From NCBI GenBank assembly GCA_002917075.1, contig NTMA01000141.1, positions 1 through 45,065 on the forward strand: a stretch of 45,065 bases of DNA, given 5' to 3'. Both the position numbers and the translations under genes were made by a program. The notes below the pieces were generated by a model. That model saw nothing but the letters and a program-made list of their open reading frames with translations. It was not told where the DNA came from and did not search any database. Origin of the DNA: Hawksworthiomyces lignivorus (taxonomy: Eukaryota > Ascomycota > Sordariomycetes > Ophiostomatales > Ophiostomataceae). This document shows positions 10,194 to 21,276 of this stretch, one piece after another (the stretch's first letter is position 1; each line of letters opens with the position of its first letter).

Positions 10194-13079
10194 AGTTGGT
10201 GGTAAAAATAGCAGCAGCTTTTTTTTTCAGACAGCCCAGCCCGCCTTTGTGCCTGAAACCCAAGAAAACGAAACAAGGGGCTGCCAGCACAGTGCAGCTC
10301 CCAGTTCTTTTGGGGTACTGTAGCAGTGACGAACAGACCACACGAAGGGTTTTGGCGTGTTCTGGCCGCAGGTAAAGCGCTGACTGTTCCAAGTCAAGGG
10401 ACTCTAACAAAGCCAAGAGCGAGCAGCGCTTCCTGAGGGGCTCGAGGGGATATATTCTGGAATAGCCACTCGGAACACTGCTCGCCCTTTCTTGATCAAA
10501 ACGAGCCCCGATGTGCACGTGTCCCTAGTACGTACGGTAGATGCCGTTTTCAAGCCCTGGGATTCTGCAGACGGTGCAAGTCGCAGAGCCATCGCTCAAA
10601 CATGGGAAAACAAGATATGAGCGCTCGCCGGTCGTCTCTCAATTACCCAATCGAGCTTGCTAGTGTGCTTTGGCATTGGCTCGAGATGTTGTCTGAGGCC
10701 GTCCTCTGTGTCTCTCCTGTTCTTTCTGCTGCCCACAACCCGTGCTCAAATCAATTCCAGACAATTTATTCTATGTACCCGCCCACGCCGCCTTCTCTTG
10801 AGCTACCCTATCTGCAGGCGACCTCGGTCCGCCATCGAGCCAGCCCTCGCGTCTGCTGTTTTTTCTACATGGGATCTTACGTAACGCAGCCACCGTATTG
10901 CAGTGGCATTGCTGGCAGGCCATCCACTCACTTTGTTCCCAAACTAGACCGGTGATGTCTGTGAGTGTCTTCTGCAATCTTAAGCCACAAACGCGCCATA
11001 GCAAGCACTCGTGCCAAGATAGTGGGGGATGGCCAGCATTCTGTGGGGAGTCAACTTGCCTCGTTTCTTAGTCATGCCTCATCTGAGCTTTCTTCGTTCT
11101 TTGTTTTCTTTCTTTCTTTCCTCTTTCGAAAGGACACGAAAATCATAGCCATACATACAGGCAGATATCATGTTGCAACACAGCATAGACCACGGAACTG
11201 TTATGTCACAACTTTGCCAGCGAATCGCTCCAAGAATTGAACAACACATCTCAGAAGCCAACTTGTCTAGACCCACTTCTCTGCACACCTAGAAATGAGC
11301 ATATTTAAGCAAAATGCGTATGTCTTTACTAGGCCAAAAGGGAGCAAAGCCCTCCAAATAAGCTTAAGTCCTTCTAGCTGGACTTACTATTCCGTGCTCA
11401 ACCCTTCTTAATTGTAGTTACATGTGCAGCACTTCGACGTGCAAGTGTTAGCTTGCTGGTGAATTTTTTTCCCTTGGTCAATCTTTGAAGAATCACTGAA
11501 CCCTATGTAAGCCGGTGAGCCATTGAAGCCGGTTAAATTTGCACATGCAGGGGCCGAACAACATGGTATGACGGGAGCCCACCCAAAGAATAAGCACAGA
11601 GTGTGCCTTCTTACCACAGCAACGTCTTATTTGCTCCATTATTGCTCGTGTTAACTTACTGGCTTTGTTGTATAACCCTCCGCAGCCCATTTCGAGAGAG
11701 GCGTTGTCAATGCATGGCTAAAAGAGAGAAAAATAACATTGCCAAACAATGAAATATTTTAGCACGAATGACCCCATCAATTGGGCAATTGAGAGCTTTG
11801 CCCAAATGGTTCACCGCACGAAAAGCCACCCCCCACTCTTCCCCTTTGCGGATGGGAGAGAATAGAGACGTTGTAAAAAAAATCCTTCTTTTTACGCGGT
11901 GGAAGCCCCCCAGAAATTTCCGTCTTACTGCCACTCGCGCGCCTTCTATTGCAAACGTGCTTCTGCGCCTAGATTACCACTGATCGTTGGTGGCGTCTTG
12001 ACATGCACCGGAGGAGAGCGGATGTCATGGCCCAGTGCAGACGGTCTAATATTTGGTGGCATTTCGTAACTCGAAGTCGCAACCTCACCCCAGTCGCTCC
12101 AGACCCAGCTAGCCTTTCTCTTTTGGATGCGAGGTTCTAGACCTCGTAGACTTGGTCTAGCGTATAAGCATAAGCGTTCACGAAACTACGACTAGGGACG
12201 ACTTGCAGAGTAAACTTTCGATCGTGAGAGGTCCATCTCGCTTCAACTTCATCTAGCGGAGGGAGCAGACCTGACGACCTCTATACGGTAAGCTGTATAT
12301 AACGACCTGTATCTAATAAGCATTCTCTGCGTGCCGTGTATCCAGGTTCTTATTGTCGCCATGTTGTCTATTGTATACCATTCGCTCCAAATCTGTGATT
12401 TTAAATTACGGAATGAGAACAAGCTTTCGGCCTCTCTTTTCCCCTTGACTTTTACAGGCGTGGAGGAGAATTAAATAAATAAAAAAGAGCTAATAAATAA
12501 AAAAGAAGCGTAAGGTACGGAGCAGGATATCGCTGCATTAGTTGCTTTTCCCCACGAACGAACGCATTCAGGCAACTTAGTGTCCTCATTTAATATGCCG
12601 TCAGCTAGGCGGCACAACCGGAGCATATACATGTAGACGATGGACAGTTTTGTTTGCGGTACCCTGTAGGAAGCACATCATGGCTGCTCTCGCGGCCGCT
12701 TTCATCCTACCAGCAGAAGTATCTTGACAAGCCTCCTTTGCCTTACACGAGCTGAATCCTCCTGCTCGGTTTAATTTGGCGTATTCCACTTTATGGTCTG
12801 CTCCGTCGGCGAGAGACGAACGCTATGTGTAATGTGCTCCTGCTTTGTCCTCTTCGTTATTAATTTATTGCTCTTTCCTGTTTACCTTACCCCTGGCTCT
12901 TGCTATATACCTTTCTAACTACCTTTTCCCTCTGCCCACCTCCTCTATGTAAACACAATGTCAACTTTGCAAGCCGTGCCGAATAACCGCTCGTTTCCGT
13001 ATTTTGTGCACCCTTCCTCTCTTTCTTGTAATATCTTTCGTTGAGGCTCTCCGCCGTCCCATATCGCTGGATTCAAACA

Positions 13080-13087
13080 TATATAAA
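13080..13087 (+). promoter_or_regulatory. Probable TATA box of the chitin deacetylase gene
   Basis: TATATAAA lies 147 bases before the deacetylase ATG at 13234 and is followed by pyrimidine-rich DNA, a normal fungal core-promoter arrangement. The assignment rests on sequence and position only. Confidence 0.45.
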
Positions 13088-13233
13088 GGCGGGCGGTACC
13101 CCTTGGTCTTGGCATTGTTGACACCTACATCCCCTTTATGCTTCTCACCGTTGGTTAGCCCCTGGTTTTCGTTGTTGGAGTTCTGTCCTGTCGCCTGTGC
13201 TGTAAAGCTTCAGACATTTACCGGATAAAAGCT

Positions 13234-14696
13234 ATGCTCTGGTCCGGGGTTCTGCCGGGTCTGGCGGCCTTGGCACAGGGTCCGGACGTCGTTCCGCGAT
13301 CAGATGCTATCGTGCAGAGAGACGTGGCTGCTGGCGGAAAGTGCGGTACAACATCCAACAACGCCATATGCGCATCCAATCTCTGCTGCTCTCAAGATGT
13401 AGGCAGTCACTCTCACTCCTACCACCTCCATAGCTGGTGATCGCAACTTTTCCTGCTGGGCTGTGTTTGACTTCTATCCGTTAGGGTATCTGCGGTACCG
13501 GTGAGAATTTTTGCTCTGCCCCGGCCTGCCAAATCTCCGCCGGTCCAGCCTGTGATGGCAACCAGACGCCCTCTGGCAAGGACACCTCGAAGGTGCCGCG
13601 GCCTTTATTTGGAAATGTTCCCTACGGCGTGGACGTTAGTCATTGTTCCGTCGAAGGCAAGGTGGCCATCACATTTGATGACGGGCCGTATCTCTACACG
13701 AGTGACTTGTTGAACATCCTGAAGGCGAACAATGTGAGGGCCACATTTTTTGTCGTCGGCAACAATGGCGCCAAGGGCATGATCAACAACCCCAGCGGGC
13801 CGTACCCGGCAATCCTGCGCCGGATGTACGAAGACGGCCACCAGATCGGCAGCCACACGTGGAGCCACCAGGATCTGAGCACCCTGACGGCAGCGCAGCG
13901 AAAAGACCAGATTGTGAAAAACGAGATTGCACTGGCAGATATTCTCGGCTTTTTCCCGACATACCTGCGGCCGCCGTACACGCGATGGAACCAAGATGCA
14001 CTCAACGATCTGAAGACCTACGGATATCACGTTGTAAGCGAGTGCTCACTCATTCTTCTGTTCACTTACAAGATGGCTAACTAGCTACTTTCAAAAGCTC
14101 AACTATGACATCGATACACGCGACTGGCAGGGCGACTACAACTATGCACGCAACACGTACTCTACGATCCTGTCGCAGCACAACCCATCTTCGTCCTCAT
14201 GGATCTCGCTCGAGCACGATATCGCAAACCAAACTGTTCATGGCTTCGCGCAGTACATTATTGATACGGCACGCAAGTTAAACTACCAGCTAGTGACGGT
14301 CGGCGACTGTCTCGGTGACCCGCCTAGTAACTGGTACAGAAACGCCACAACCGGACAGCCGTACAATGCGGCGAGCTTTAAGGAAACTGGGCCTGGTGCA
14401 TCGCAGTCGTCATCACTGCCACCTGTGTCCTCGTCTCCGCTACCGACGGCCACAGGTATATCACCCCCTCCATATCATCAATTTCATTCGCTTCTTCTAA
14501 CTATACCGCGATCATAGGTACCAAGGGCAGCGGCGCCAACGTCAGACCGACCAGTACATCAGCATCTACCACAGCGCCGGCGCCTGCAGCAACAAGTAGC
14601 CAAAAGAGTGGTGCGAGTGTTAGCAGCAGTAGCGAGTCGGCCATTGGACTGCTAATTTTAATACTTGCGAGTTTCGTTTTTGGATTAACCATTTGA
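13234..14696 (+). CDS. GPI-anchored chitin deacetylase (CBM18 + CE4 NodB domain)
   Basis: Four exons, 13234-13398, 13485-14033, 14098-14455 and 14518-14696 (introns 86, 64 and 62 bases), encode about 416 residues. A short hydrophobic leader is followed by a Cys-rich type-1 chitin-binding module (about 37-70), whose CCSQD-GICG motif is split exactly by intron 1. The carbohydrate esterase 4 domain has all five motifs: TFDDGP (118-123, base Asp120, metal Asp121), SHTWSH (178-183, metal His179 and His183), RPPY (217-220), DTRDW (244-248) and LEH (276-278, His278). A Ser/Thr/Pro-rich stalk and a hydrophobic tail ending GLTI look like a GPI-anchor signal, and both appear only once exon 4 is joined. 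The predicted role is N-deacetylation of chitin to chitosan at the wall. The leader is short and lacks a basic residue, so the true start is less certain than the rest. Confidence 0.93.
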
Positions 14697-16225
14697 GAGT
14701 TTTTGCCTCTCACCTTTAAAGCAATGACTCGGATGGACTTTTTTTCGCCTTTAATGTCTTGTTTCTACCTCTTCGTTTCACTCGAGGAAAAAGCAGCTAG
14801 AACACTGCCTTCCACCTTCTGTATCATTAGCATAGCGTATCTTTCATTTTTAGGCTTCAATTTTTTTTTTTTTTTTTTTTTTGAAAACCTTACCCTCAAA
14901 TTTATGTATATTCTTCTACTTTCCGCTTTGTAGATATAGAGCGTACGATGTAAAGAATATGCAAGAAGCAGCGCTTAAGTGAGAGCCTTCGAATAACTTT
15001 GTAAATGGGTTATACTTGTAAGAGGATAGGGCAACCTCTCTTTTCAAGACTTGAACTTCTTCCAGAGCCTCGCAGTCCAATTCGATAGTCTCTCTTGCAG
15101 TGGATTCGTCATCTTCGCGGTAGAACTTTAACTTCCATCCCGCTACACGGAACTAGAGTAGCGCCGCCGCCAATCCAGCTACTCCATGACTACAGGGTGG
15201 CAACAAGTTGAAAAGATGTTGCACGTCATCCAGTAAGAAGTGCATCAACACAGTTTGCGGAGGCACCTGTCAGTTGAAGAGCCGCACTGCCAGATTATCT
15301 CCGTGGCATCTGTTTAATGCAATGACCAATATCACGAATACGAAGTTTTTGTCATTTTCAGAACTTTTTTTCTCCATGCCTACCTATTCTTGAGATATTT
15401 TAATCTCTGACGGGCGAGCCTGAAAGTCTGGTTCGAGTGAGGTGATATGAGTATGTTTACAAGCAGAAACTGCCCTGCTGACACAAGGAGCATTGCACAA
15501 AGTAGGAAAAACGACCGGAACACTGACCCCTGTCGATTGAGAAGATATACAGCCGTGATATGGAAATAGAGTGTGATTGCAGAGGCTGGGAAAGGAAGAA
15601 ACTACCAAGGAATTGAAGCAAGAGCCAAGCGTTATTGAGCGAGTTATTTAGACGGCAAGCGTTTAAGACAGCTTTTGCAACATTTTCTCTATTTTACGAA
15701 CGAGACAACTTGCTTGGTGCCACACCTATATTATTCTGCCTGTTAACGAGCAAGGGTTGTGGTCCGTAAAGGAGGGAAGAGGCGGGGGAAGAAAAGATAT
15801 CAATTGCAGCGTGGGAAAAGAAACCCTGGCATCGAGCTCGATAAGTGCTATATCTGCATCCACTATTGCAGCGGGATGCATATGACGATAAAGATGCCAT
15901 ATTAGACGTAGTAGCCAACGTCCAACTCCATCCGCTTTGCCTTTGAGAGGAGGGGAAAATGAGAGCTCTTTTGAATTTATCTGTACCAAAACTTAAGCTA
16001 TCTCTTGCGTGCTCATTCTATCTTTCACTCTTCCTTCGCTATCTGTGTTCTCTGACCTGCATGAATACATTAACCCTCCCGCCCCAGACTTTTTCTGTGA
16101 TTCTTGTCTTCTCTCCGTAGTCTTTCTGTGTAGATTTCTTTTGTCTATTCGTCCTAAACGCTGCTTGCGCTATCCCACATTGTCTAGAGAGTATTAATTA
16201 GATCTATTCAATCCGTCGGACGAGA
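14697..16225. other. Intergenic between chitin deacetylase and Psg1-like gene
   Basis: About 1.5 kb between two plus-strand genes. It holds the deacetylase 3' UTR with a T22 run (14861-14882) and the promoter of the next gene. Short frames only; no RNA gene or repeat family recognised. Confidence 0.55.
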
Positions 16226-17319
16226 ATGTTGGCAAACTCGCTGCTTGGAGCGGTCCTCGCTCTACCTGCACTTGCCATAGGTGCTGCCTTGGAGCCGCGA
16301 GCCACGACTGCTCCTAGTCCTTGGGTCAATGTTGATTCTGAAGGTGTTGCAGCAACAGTTACGCCTGTCGTCTCATCAAGCACAACCATTGGGGCGCCGC
16401 CCAGCTACCTGACCACCACAGCTGCTCATGTTCTATCGGTAAACGGGCATAAGACTACCACAACAGGCACCCCACCGGCGGCCACAGCTGTAGGACCTGG
16501 TCTCTCTGGGGCCTTTTTGGCCTGCAGCAATGCGCATGGCAGTGTTATTTCGCCCTTTTGCCAGCCGCAGACGGGCAGCGAGCTTTCTCCAGGAAAGATC
16601 TACTACAGTATGCCTGTGTTTTCCATGCGTTTTGCATTGACATTGAATTGCACCGTGTGCTAGTTCATGCCATTTTGCTGACTGGGGCAGTTACCTGGGA
16701 TCCGTCATACTTCACCACCGACCAGACGGTCGAGGTCGAGGTGCAGTACATCGACGGCGAGGGTTTTGCGACAACGGCGATTTCTGCTAATGCCGGCTTC
16801 TATGCATGGAGCATCTCGTCCGATTTCCTGTCAGGCCAGCACAGCGGGGCGGTCAACGCCACGCTGTACCTGGCCTACAACGAGACGACCGGCGACGAAA
16901 TAACGACCCTGCGCAACGTGGGACCTAGCGTCATCGTGACCAGCAAGCCAGACACTGTTCACAAGGGCGTATCCCCGGTGGCCGTGGCCGTGCCCGTCGT
17001 CGTCGGCGTGGCGGTGCTGGTGCTGCTGGGCTTCTGCGTGTGGTCCTACCGGCACCACGGCCACATCCCCTTTATCGGCGGCCTCATCTCCAAGCGCACG
17101 TCCTTTTCGGCCCAGGGCTACGGCGTGCGCCAGAGCTACGGCCAGCGCACGGCAAACTTTGCAGGCGCGAACGCGTTTGGCAGCAGCGGCGGTGCCTACT
17201 ACATCAACAAGCCGTATCCCGTCGTCAATACGCAGCCTGCAGAACCGCCGTCGGGCGAGAGTAGGAGTCCAAACGTGTTCCGCGAGGAGCTCAAGCGACA
17301 GGAGGAGGAGAGAGTGTGA
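16226..17319 (+). CDS. Type I single-pass membrane protein, possibly Psg1-like
   Basis: Two exons, 16226-16607 and 16691-17319, joined over an 83-base intron (GTATGC donor, CTGAC branch, GGGGCAG acceptor), give 336 residues. Splicing restores KIYYITWDPSYF. A signal peptide (about 1-21) precedes a Thr/Ser/Ala-rich luminal region and the conserved-looking ACSNAHGSVISPFCQPQ segment, whose two Cys may pair. A beta-rich domain with N-glycosylation sites NAT and NET follows. One transmembrane helix (about 223-247) is followed by a cytosolic tail with many Tyr, Gly and Ser and a charged end (REELKRQEEERV). The layout and the CxP-TWDP motifs recall fungal homologues of yeast Psg1, which helps the plasma-membrane ATPase Pma1 mature in the Golgi. 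That match is from memory of the family and is tentative; the topology is clear. Confidence 0.8.
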
Positions 17320-17932
17320 TGCTGGGATTAAAGTGGTTTTGTCCTTTTTCTCTTTCATACGTGTCCTGATTTTTTTTTGCATTGGACGTAAACCCTTTAA
17401 TGTAGGACCCTGCGCATCTCTCTGCTTATTGTTTTCTCATAGATTTAGCAGGTTTTGTTACTGGTTCTCGCGTGCTTGTCTTGTAATTTGAGGTTTGTCA
17501 TAATATGCTCTCGACAGAGAACCTTCCATCCAACCCTACAATATTCTATTTTATTTACTGTTTGTTCGATGTCTACTATTATGAAGTCTGATCCTGTCTA
17601 GTCTTTGCTGCTCTGAGCTTCTATGAAAGCTCTAATAGCTGCACTTTATTCATTTCCGCCTCAGTTTAGAACCAACGTTTATATGGGGACTGTTGCGTAT
17701 AAAGCGTTCTTTTTTTTTTCTCTTATTTCTGTGTGCCTTTTTGCTAACTCGATTCCCTATTTGCTTTTTCCCATGGTTTTTCTATTTTTAATGTTTGTTA
17801 CGACTTAGCAACAAAGTTTTGTTTTCTTGAATTCCAAACAGGCAGCACATCTTAAAGGTCAGGCGGCAAATTTAGGCAATTCCTGCAACCTAAAAATTTT
17901 CCCTCGTAAAAAGCACTTCCTCCCACTACACG
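17320..17932. other. Intergenic, T-rich
   Basis: 613 bases between two plus-strand genes. It is strongly T-rich and contains several short T runs. It serves as the 3' UTR of the membrane-protein gene and the promoter of the DUF1308 gene. Nothing else seen. Confidence 0.6.
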
Positions 17933-19603
17933 ATGGAGAGTGACTGCATAGACCATAGCCATGGCAAATCCAGCTCTCTGTCCGCCGTCGCGGACCATGA
18001 TGTGCTTGAGAACATCATGGCGCGCTGGGCCGTCCTGATTTCCGAATATGAGGCTTTCCGTGACGCTCTGCGGGACTGCGTCAAGCAGCCGCACTGGCCA
18101 GGCGTGGGGCCGTACGTTGCCATGCTGAAGACGGAGGCGGCGATGGCGGAGCGGCTTCTCGACCAGAAGCCCAGCGACGGCCATAATGCCGGCGACAGCA
18201 CATCTGGCTCTATTGATGTCGTTGCTGCTGTCCCTGGTGCCGACGCTGGGGCAGGCGCCGTGCGCCTGGCTGAGTCCAACCTGGCCGCGAAAGAGGCCAT
18301 GTGGAACACGGTCAAGAAGTGCCGCGGCGTTCTGGCGCTGGACCGGCGGTTTCCCCTGGAGATGACAGAGAGCAAGAAGAAAAAGTACCGGGGCAGCGAG
18401 CGGGGCAGCGGCAGCCGGACAGACGGCGTCTTTGTCAACGCTGTCGTGGACGACGGGCACGAGTGGCTGCGCGTGCTGACGACCACCGAGCAGCAGCTGG
18501 TGTTTGAGATGACGGAGAACGGGTGGGAGTTTGGCGCCGACGAAAAGGCGGCCGGGGACGAGCCGCCGGGCGAGGAGGACCTCGACGAGATCGCCGACAT
18601 TTCTATTGTCCGCGCGGCGCTCGACCTCGCCCGGGCGGCCCACGCCAACCGCTACAAAGGCGCGTACCCGCGCATCACCATCCTGCTGAGCCGCATCGAC
18701 GAAGGCCGGTGCGCCGAGGTCGACCGGCTGCTGCGGCGCTTCCGCCGGGCTGTCGCCGCGTTTACTGCGGAGCACTACGAGCGGGACGTCGACGGCCGCG
18801 GCCTCAGCGTGACGATCCACTGCGGCGACGCGCCGCTGCACACGGCGCCGCCGCCGCCGCTCGACGTCGCGCTGCAGCAGCTGATGCCGCGGATCGCGGA
18901 CAGCCTGACGCCCACGCTCAACATCGACACGTCGATCCTCATCGCGCTGGTCTCGGACATCACCCACACCAGCGTCGTCGTGCAGCCGTGGCACCCGCAG
19001 CAGCGCGTCGACGAAGTGGAGCGCGAGAGCCGCGCGCCGGGCCAGGTCCTGGGCGCGCTGTGCGAGGCGATGCGTGGGCGCCGCCTGGTCTGCACGCGGG
19101 AGGCCGCCAGGGCCTTTCGCGACATGGTGCGCGACATGGGCCAGGAGAGCGAGCTGGCGCGGACCGCGCTGCTGGTGCGGGAAGCCCGCAGCGCGCCCGC
19201 CGCCGCCGCCGAGGGAGGAGCAGACGCCGAGGCGGGGGAGCTGCTGCGGCAGTACCGCGCGCTCTCCTCGTACCCAGACATCATCCCCGACGACCTCCAG
19301 CTGCCCATCACCATCGTTGATGAGGACTGGGACATGTCACGCATCTACAGCGCCGTCGCCGCCGGCGAGCTGCCGCCGGCGGCACGACACGTGGCAGACG
19401 ACATGGCGGCGGCTGTGCCGACGCTCTGCGTCTTTTTCTACGGATGGGCATCGGGCAACACGACCGTCACGACAAACCAAGGGGCCAGAAACCGCATCAC
19501 CCGGCTGCTGGAGCGGTTCCGCACTTCAAGCGACGAGCGCGGCCCTGGCGTGTGGGTATGCCGGACAGCCAGGAGTCTGAACGGGACAAATCCAAGGGAC
19601 TAG
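17933..19603 (+). CDS. DUF1308 (UPF0415/C7orf25-like) protein, possibly PIN-like
   Basis: A single-exon gene of 556 residues with no clear intron. The N-terminal third (about 25-140) is helical and includes an Ala/Gly/Asp-rich linker. The DUF1308 region runs from about 165 to 520, with VNAVVDDGHEWLRV (168-181) and TTTEQQLVFEM near its start. LNIDTSILIALVSDITH (329-345) and a downstream segment reading LVCTREAARAFRDMV follow. An Asp in an IDTSxLIAL context followed by a TxEAxxxF segment resembles the first motifs of PIN-type nuclease folds. This is my inference, and I cannot confirm the other acidic residues. The family occurs in fungi and animals and is poorly characterised. Coding GC is high. 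Confidence is high for the family and low for any biochemical role. Confidence 0.85.
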   Translation: MESDCIDHSHGKSSSLSAVADHDVLENIMARWAVLISEYEAFRDALRDCVKQPHWPGVGPYVAMLKTEAAMAERLLDQKPSDGHNAGDSTSGSIDVVAAVPGADAGAGAVRLAESNLAAKEAMWNTVKKCRGVLALDRRFPLEMTESKKKKYRGSERGSGSRTDGVFVNAVVDDGHEWLRVLTTTEQQLVFEMTENGWEFGADEKAAGDEPPGEEDLDEIADISIVRAALDLARAAHANRYKGAYPRITILLSRIDEGRCAEVDRLLRRFRRAVAAFTAEHYERDVDGRGLSVTIHCGDAPLHTAPPPPLDVALQQLMPRIADSLTPTLNIDTSILIALVSDITHTSVVVQPWHPQQRVDEVERESRAPGQVLGALCEAMRGRRLVCTREAARAFRDMVRDMGQESELARTALLVREARSAPAAAAEGGADAEAGELLRQYRALSSYPDIIPDDLQLPITIVDEDWDMSRIYSAVAAGELPPAARHVADDMAAAVPTLCVFFYGWASGNTTVTTNQGARNRITRLLERFRTSSDERGPGVWVCRTARSLNGTNPRD

Positions 19604-20070
19604 GAAGTCGGATCACGCATAGCGCAAGGAGTTAAATGGGGACAAAGAAAAATCTTGTTTATCTATGACACATTTTGGGTTACGAGACTAGATAGCCCCA
19701 TTAGCGATTAGGATCACCAGATGCTTCATACGAGGCTGAAAGTGATTGGAGAGCACGTTCACCGGACCCCCTTAAGTCATATCACGTAATCTCTAATTTC
19801 AGCTGTCGAATAATCTCCGCACGTCATGGTACATTCATTCTGTTATCTCTGACTGCCATTCATGTGAAAACTATTTAAAGCTTGCATCTTCGCGTAAAGT
19901 TCACCGCTTCTCTGACTCCTTTCTCTCAACAGCCGAGCTCCCTGCTGTTTTCCTTTTACATCAGATTGCCATTTCTTCCTGGCACTCCCAGCTCTCTTCT
20001 GGTTCCCATTCCACCCTATTCTCTAGAACCACCACCACTTTTACAAAGAGCACCGCCAGAGTCCCTTACG
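19604..20070. other. Intergenic with possible TATA-like element
   Basis: 467 bases between DUF1308 and the F-box gene. TATTTAAA at 19872-19879 lies 191 bases before the F-box ATG and is followed by a pyrimidine-rich stretch typical of fungal transcription start regions. No other feature. Confidence 0.45.
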
Positions 20071-21276
20071 ATGGGAATAGCGCAAATCGATACGCTGCCC
20101 AGCGAGGTATGTGTTTTAAGACGAGAGCAACCGCTATCTCGAACGCGACGATCGTCAGCCTCCTGCTAACAGGCGGCTGCGCCTCCTTCTCACCAGCTGC
20201 TGGACTGCATCCTCACTTCTTTTCCTACACCACATCTTCTCCGCTTGGCTACTGTCAGTCGGCGCTTCCAGGATCATGTGACACGACTGGTCTACCGGCG
20301 GCTGCTGCGTGCCGTGTCAATGCGCAACTATCAGCTGATCCTGGAGTGCTACCACCCCGGCGCCGAGATCAACACGCCGTATCTGTGCTGTGACTATCTC
20401 GGCACCGACGGGCTAGACCGCAAAGAGCACCTAGAAGACGATGTGCCGGACAAAGAGGGCCTGCAGCGCCTGCTTACTATGTACAGCCGCTTCCGCCCGG
20501 TTCCGCAGGACACCCTGCACATCCGCAATTTTCACACGCTGCACCGTGCCATGTGGGCTTTCTCCCCGGCAGCAGTAGCGGCGGCTGCAGCGGCAGCGAT
20601 GCGCGAGCCGGCTAATGATGCCGGAAGCGGCACAGACGGCGAGCACGCCGACAGCAAGCCAGACCTCGCCTTCAACGACATCCACCTCGATGAGGGCGAG
20701 CTGTTCTCGCAGCTGTGCACGGTCACGAACCTGGTCAAGACGAACCCCCAGCGCGGGCTGTTCTACAGCTGCGTGAACATCAACGACGGCGTCATCCGCG
20801 TGTGGCGCGACTGGCTCGCCGACGCCTCCAGCAAGAGCGACGGCTCCAGCAAGAGCGACGACGGCAGCAGCAGCGACGACGGCAGAAGCAGCGACGACGA
20901 CGACAGCATGAGCGACGCCAGGTGCAAGTGCCACAAAGAAGCGCCGCCGGCGAGCGACACGGCCGCGTCCGACGTCCTCTGGGCCTACTCCAACAAAGAC
21001 GTCGGCCTGCACTTCCGGGTCATCGAGCAGCCGGTCACCGAGCAGCCCGCCCTGGCAATGGACGGCGATGAGCTTCCTGTGAGCTACAGGCTGGAGTACG
21101 AAGGTAGGCGCTTCGCCCTCGATTTGATGCTCCCCTCCCCATCTCAGTTTGCCGCAGGCTGACACTCGTCTTTAGAACTCTTAGTCCGCAGCTACGAGCT
21201 CCTCCTCGCCATGGAAAAGGCAGAGGTGCAAGAGCTATCCGGCTGCGGCACAGCTATTGTGATCGCCGCCATGTAA
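20071..21276 (+). CDS. F-box protein
   Basis: Three exons, 20071-20106, 20197-21103 and 21176-21276 (introns 90 and 72 bases), encode 347 residues. Exon 1 is just 12 codons (MGIAQIDTLPSE). Joining it to exon 2 restores an N-terminal F-box: LPSE-LLDCILTSFP followed by LLRLATVSRRFQDHV, about residues 9-45. F-box proteins bind Skp1 and recruit substrates to SCF ubiquitin ligases; here the substrate is unknown. The remainder has no repeats such as WD40 or LRR. It includes an Ala run near 110-120 and a Ser/Asp-rich low-complexity stretch encoded around 20827-20917, followed by CKCHKE. The last exon supplies a short C-terminus ending GTAIVIAAM. Unspliced, the frame would instead stop at 21162. The F-box call is good; partners are not predictable. 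Confidence 0.85.

Larger units (their letters stand above)
9001..13079. other. Long interval with no supported gene
   Basis: About 4 kb, part of a 5.7-kb divergent gap. The longest frames (9196-9663 plus, 9219-9740 minus) overlap each other on opposite strands, show no domain or splice-supported extension and look random. I saw no tRNA A/B box pairs. The section 12000-12400 differs in texture and holds a hairpin (6-bp arms 12130-12135 and 12141-12146). It could be a decayed transposon end, but I found no second copy or terminal repeats. Distinct small structures near 9.5 and 10.1 kb are listed separately. Confidence 0.5.

Noticed and set aside
13004..13228. Open frame just upstream of the chitin deacetylase, considered as an extra N-terminal exon
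   Set aside because: It is in a different frame, overlaps the TATA box, and the deacetylase ATG already gives a secretory leader.
17852..18994. A 380-codon minus-strand frame opposite DUF1308
   Set aside because: Arg/Asp/Val-rich shadow of a GC-rich gene; the plus strand carries the family motifs and a sensible start.
21104..21162. Unspliced end of the F-box protein
   Set aside because: A clean GTAGGC donor and TTTAG acceptor join to a further in-frame exon ending at 21276, giving a more natural C-terminus.
13234..21276. Idea of a biosynthetic gene cluster
   Set aside because: No polyketide synthase, peptide synthetase, terpene cyclase, P450 or pathway regulator is present anywhere in the window.
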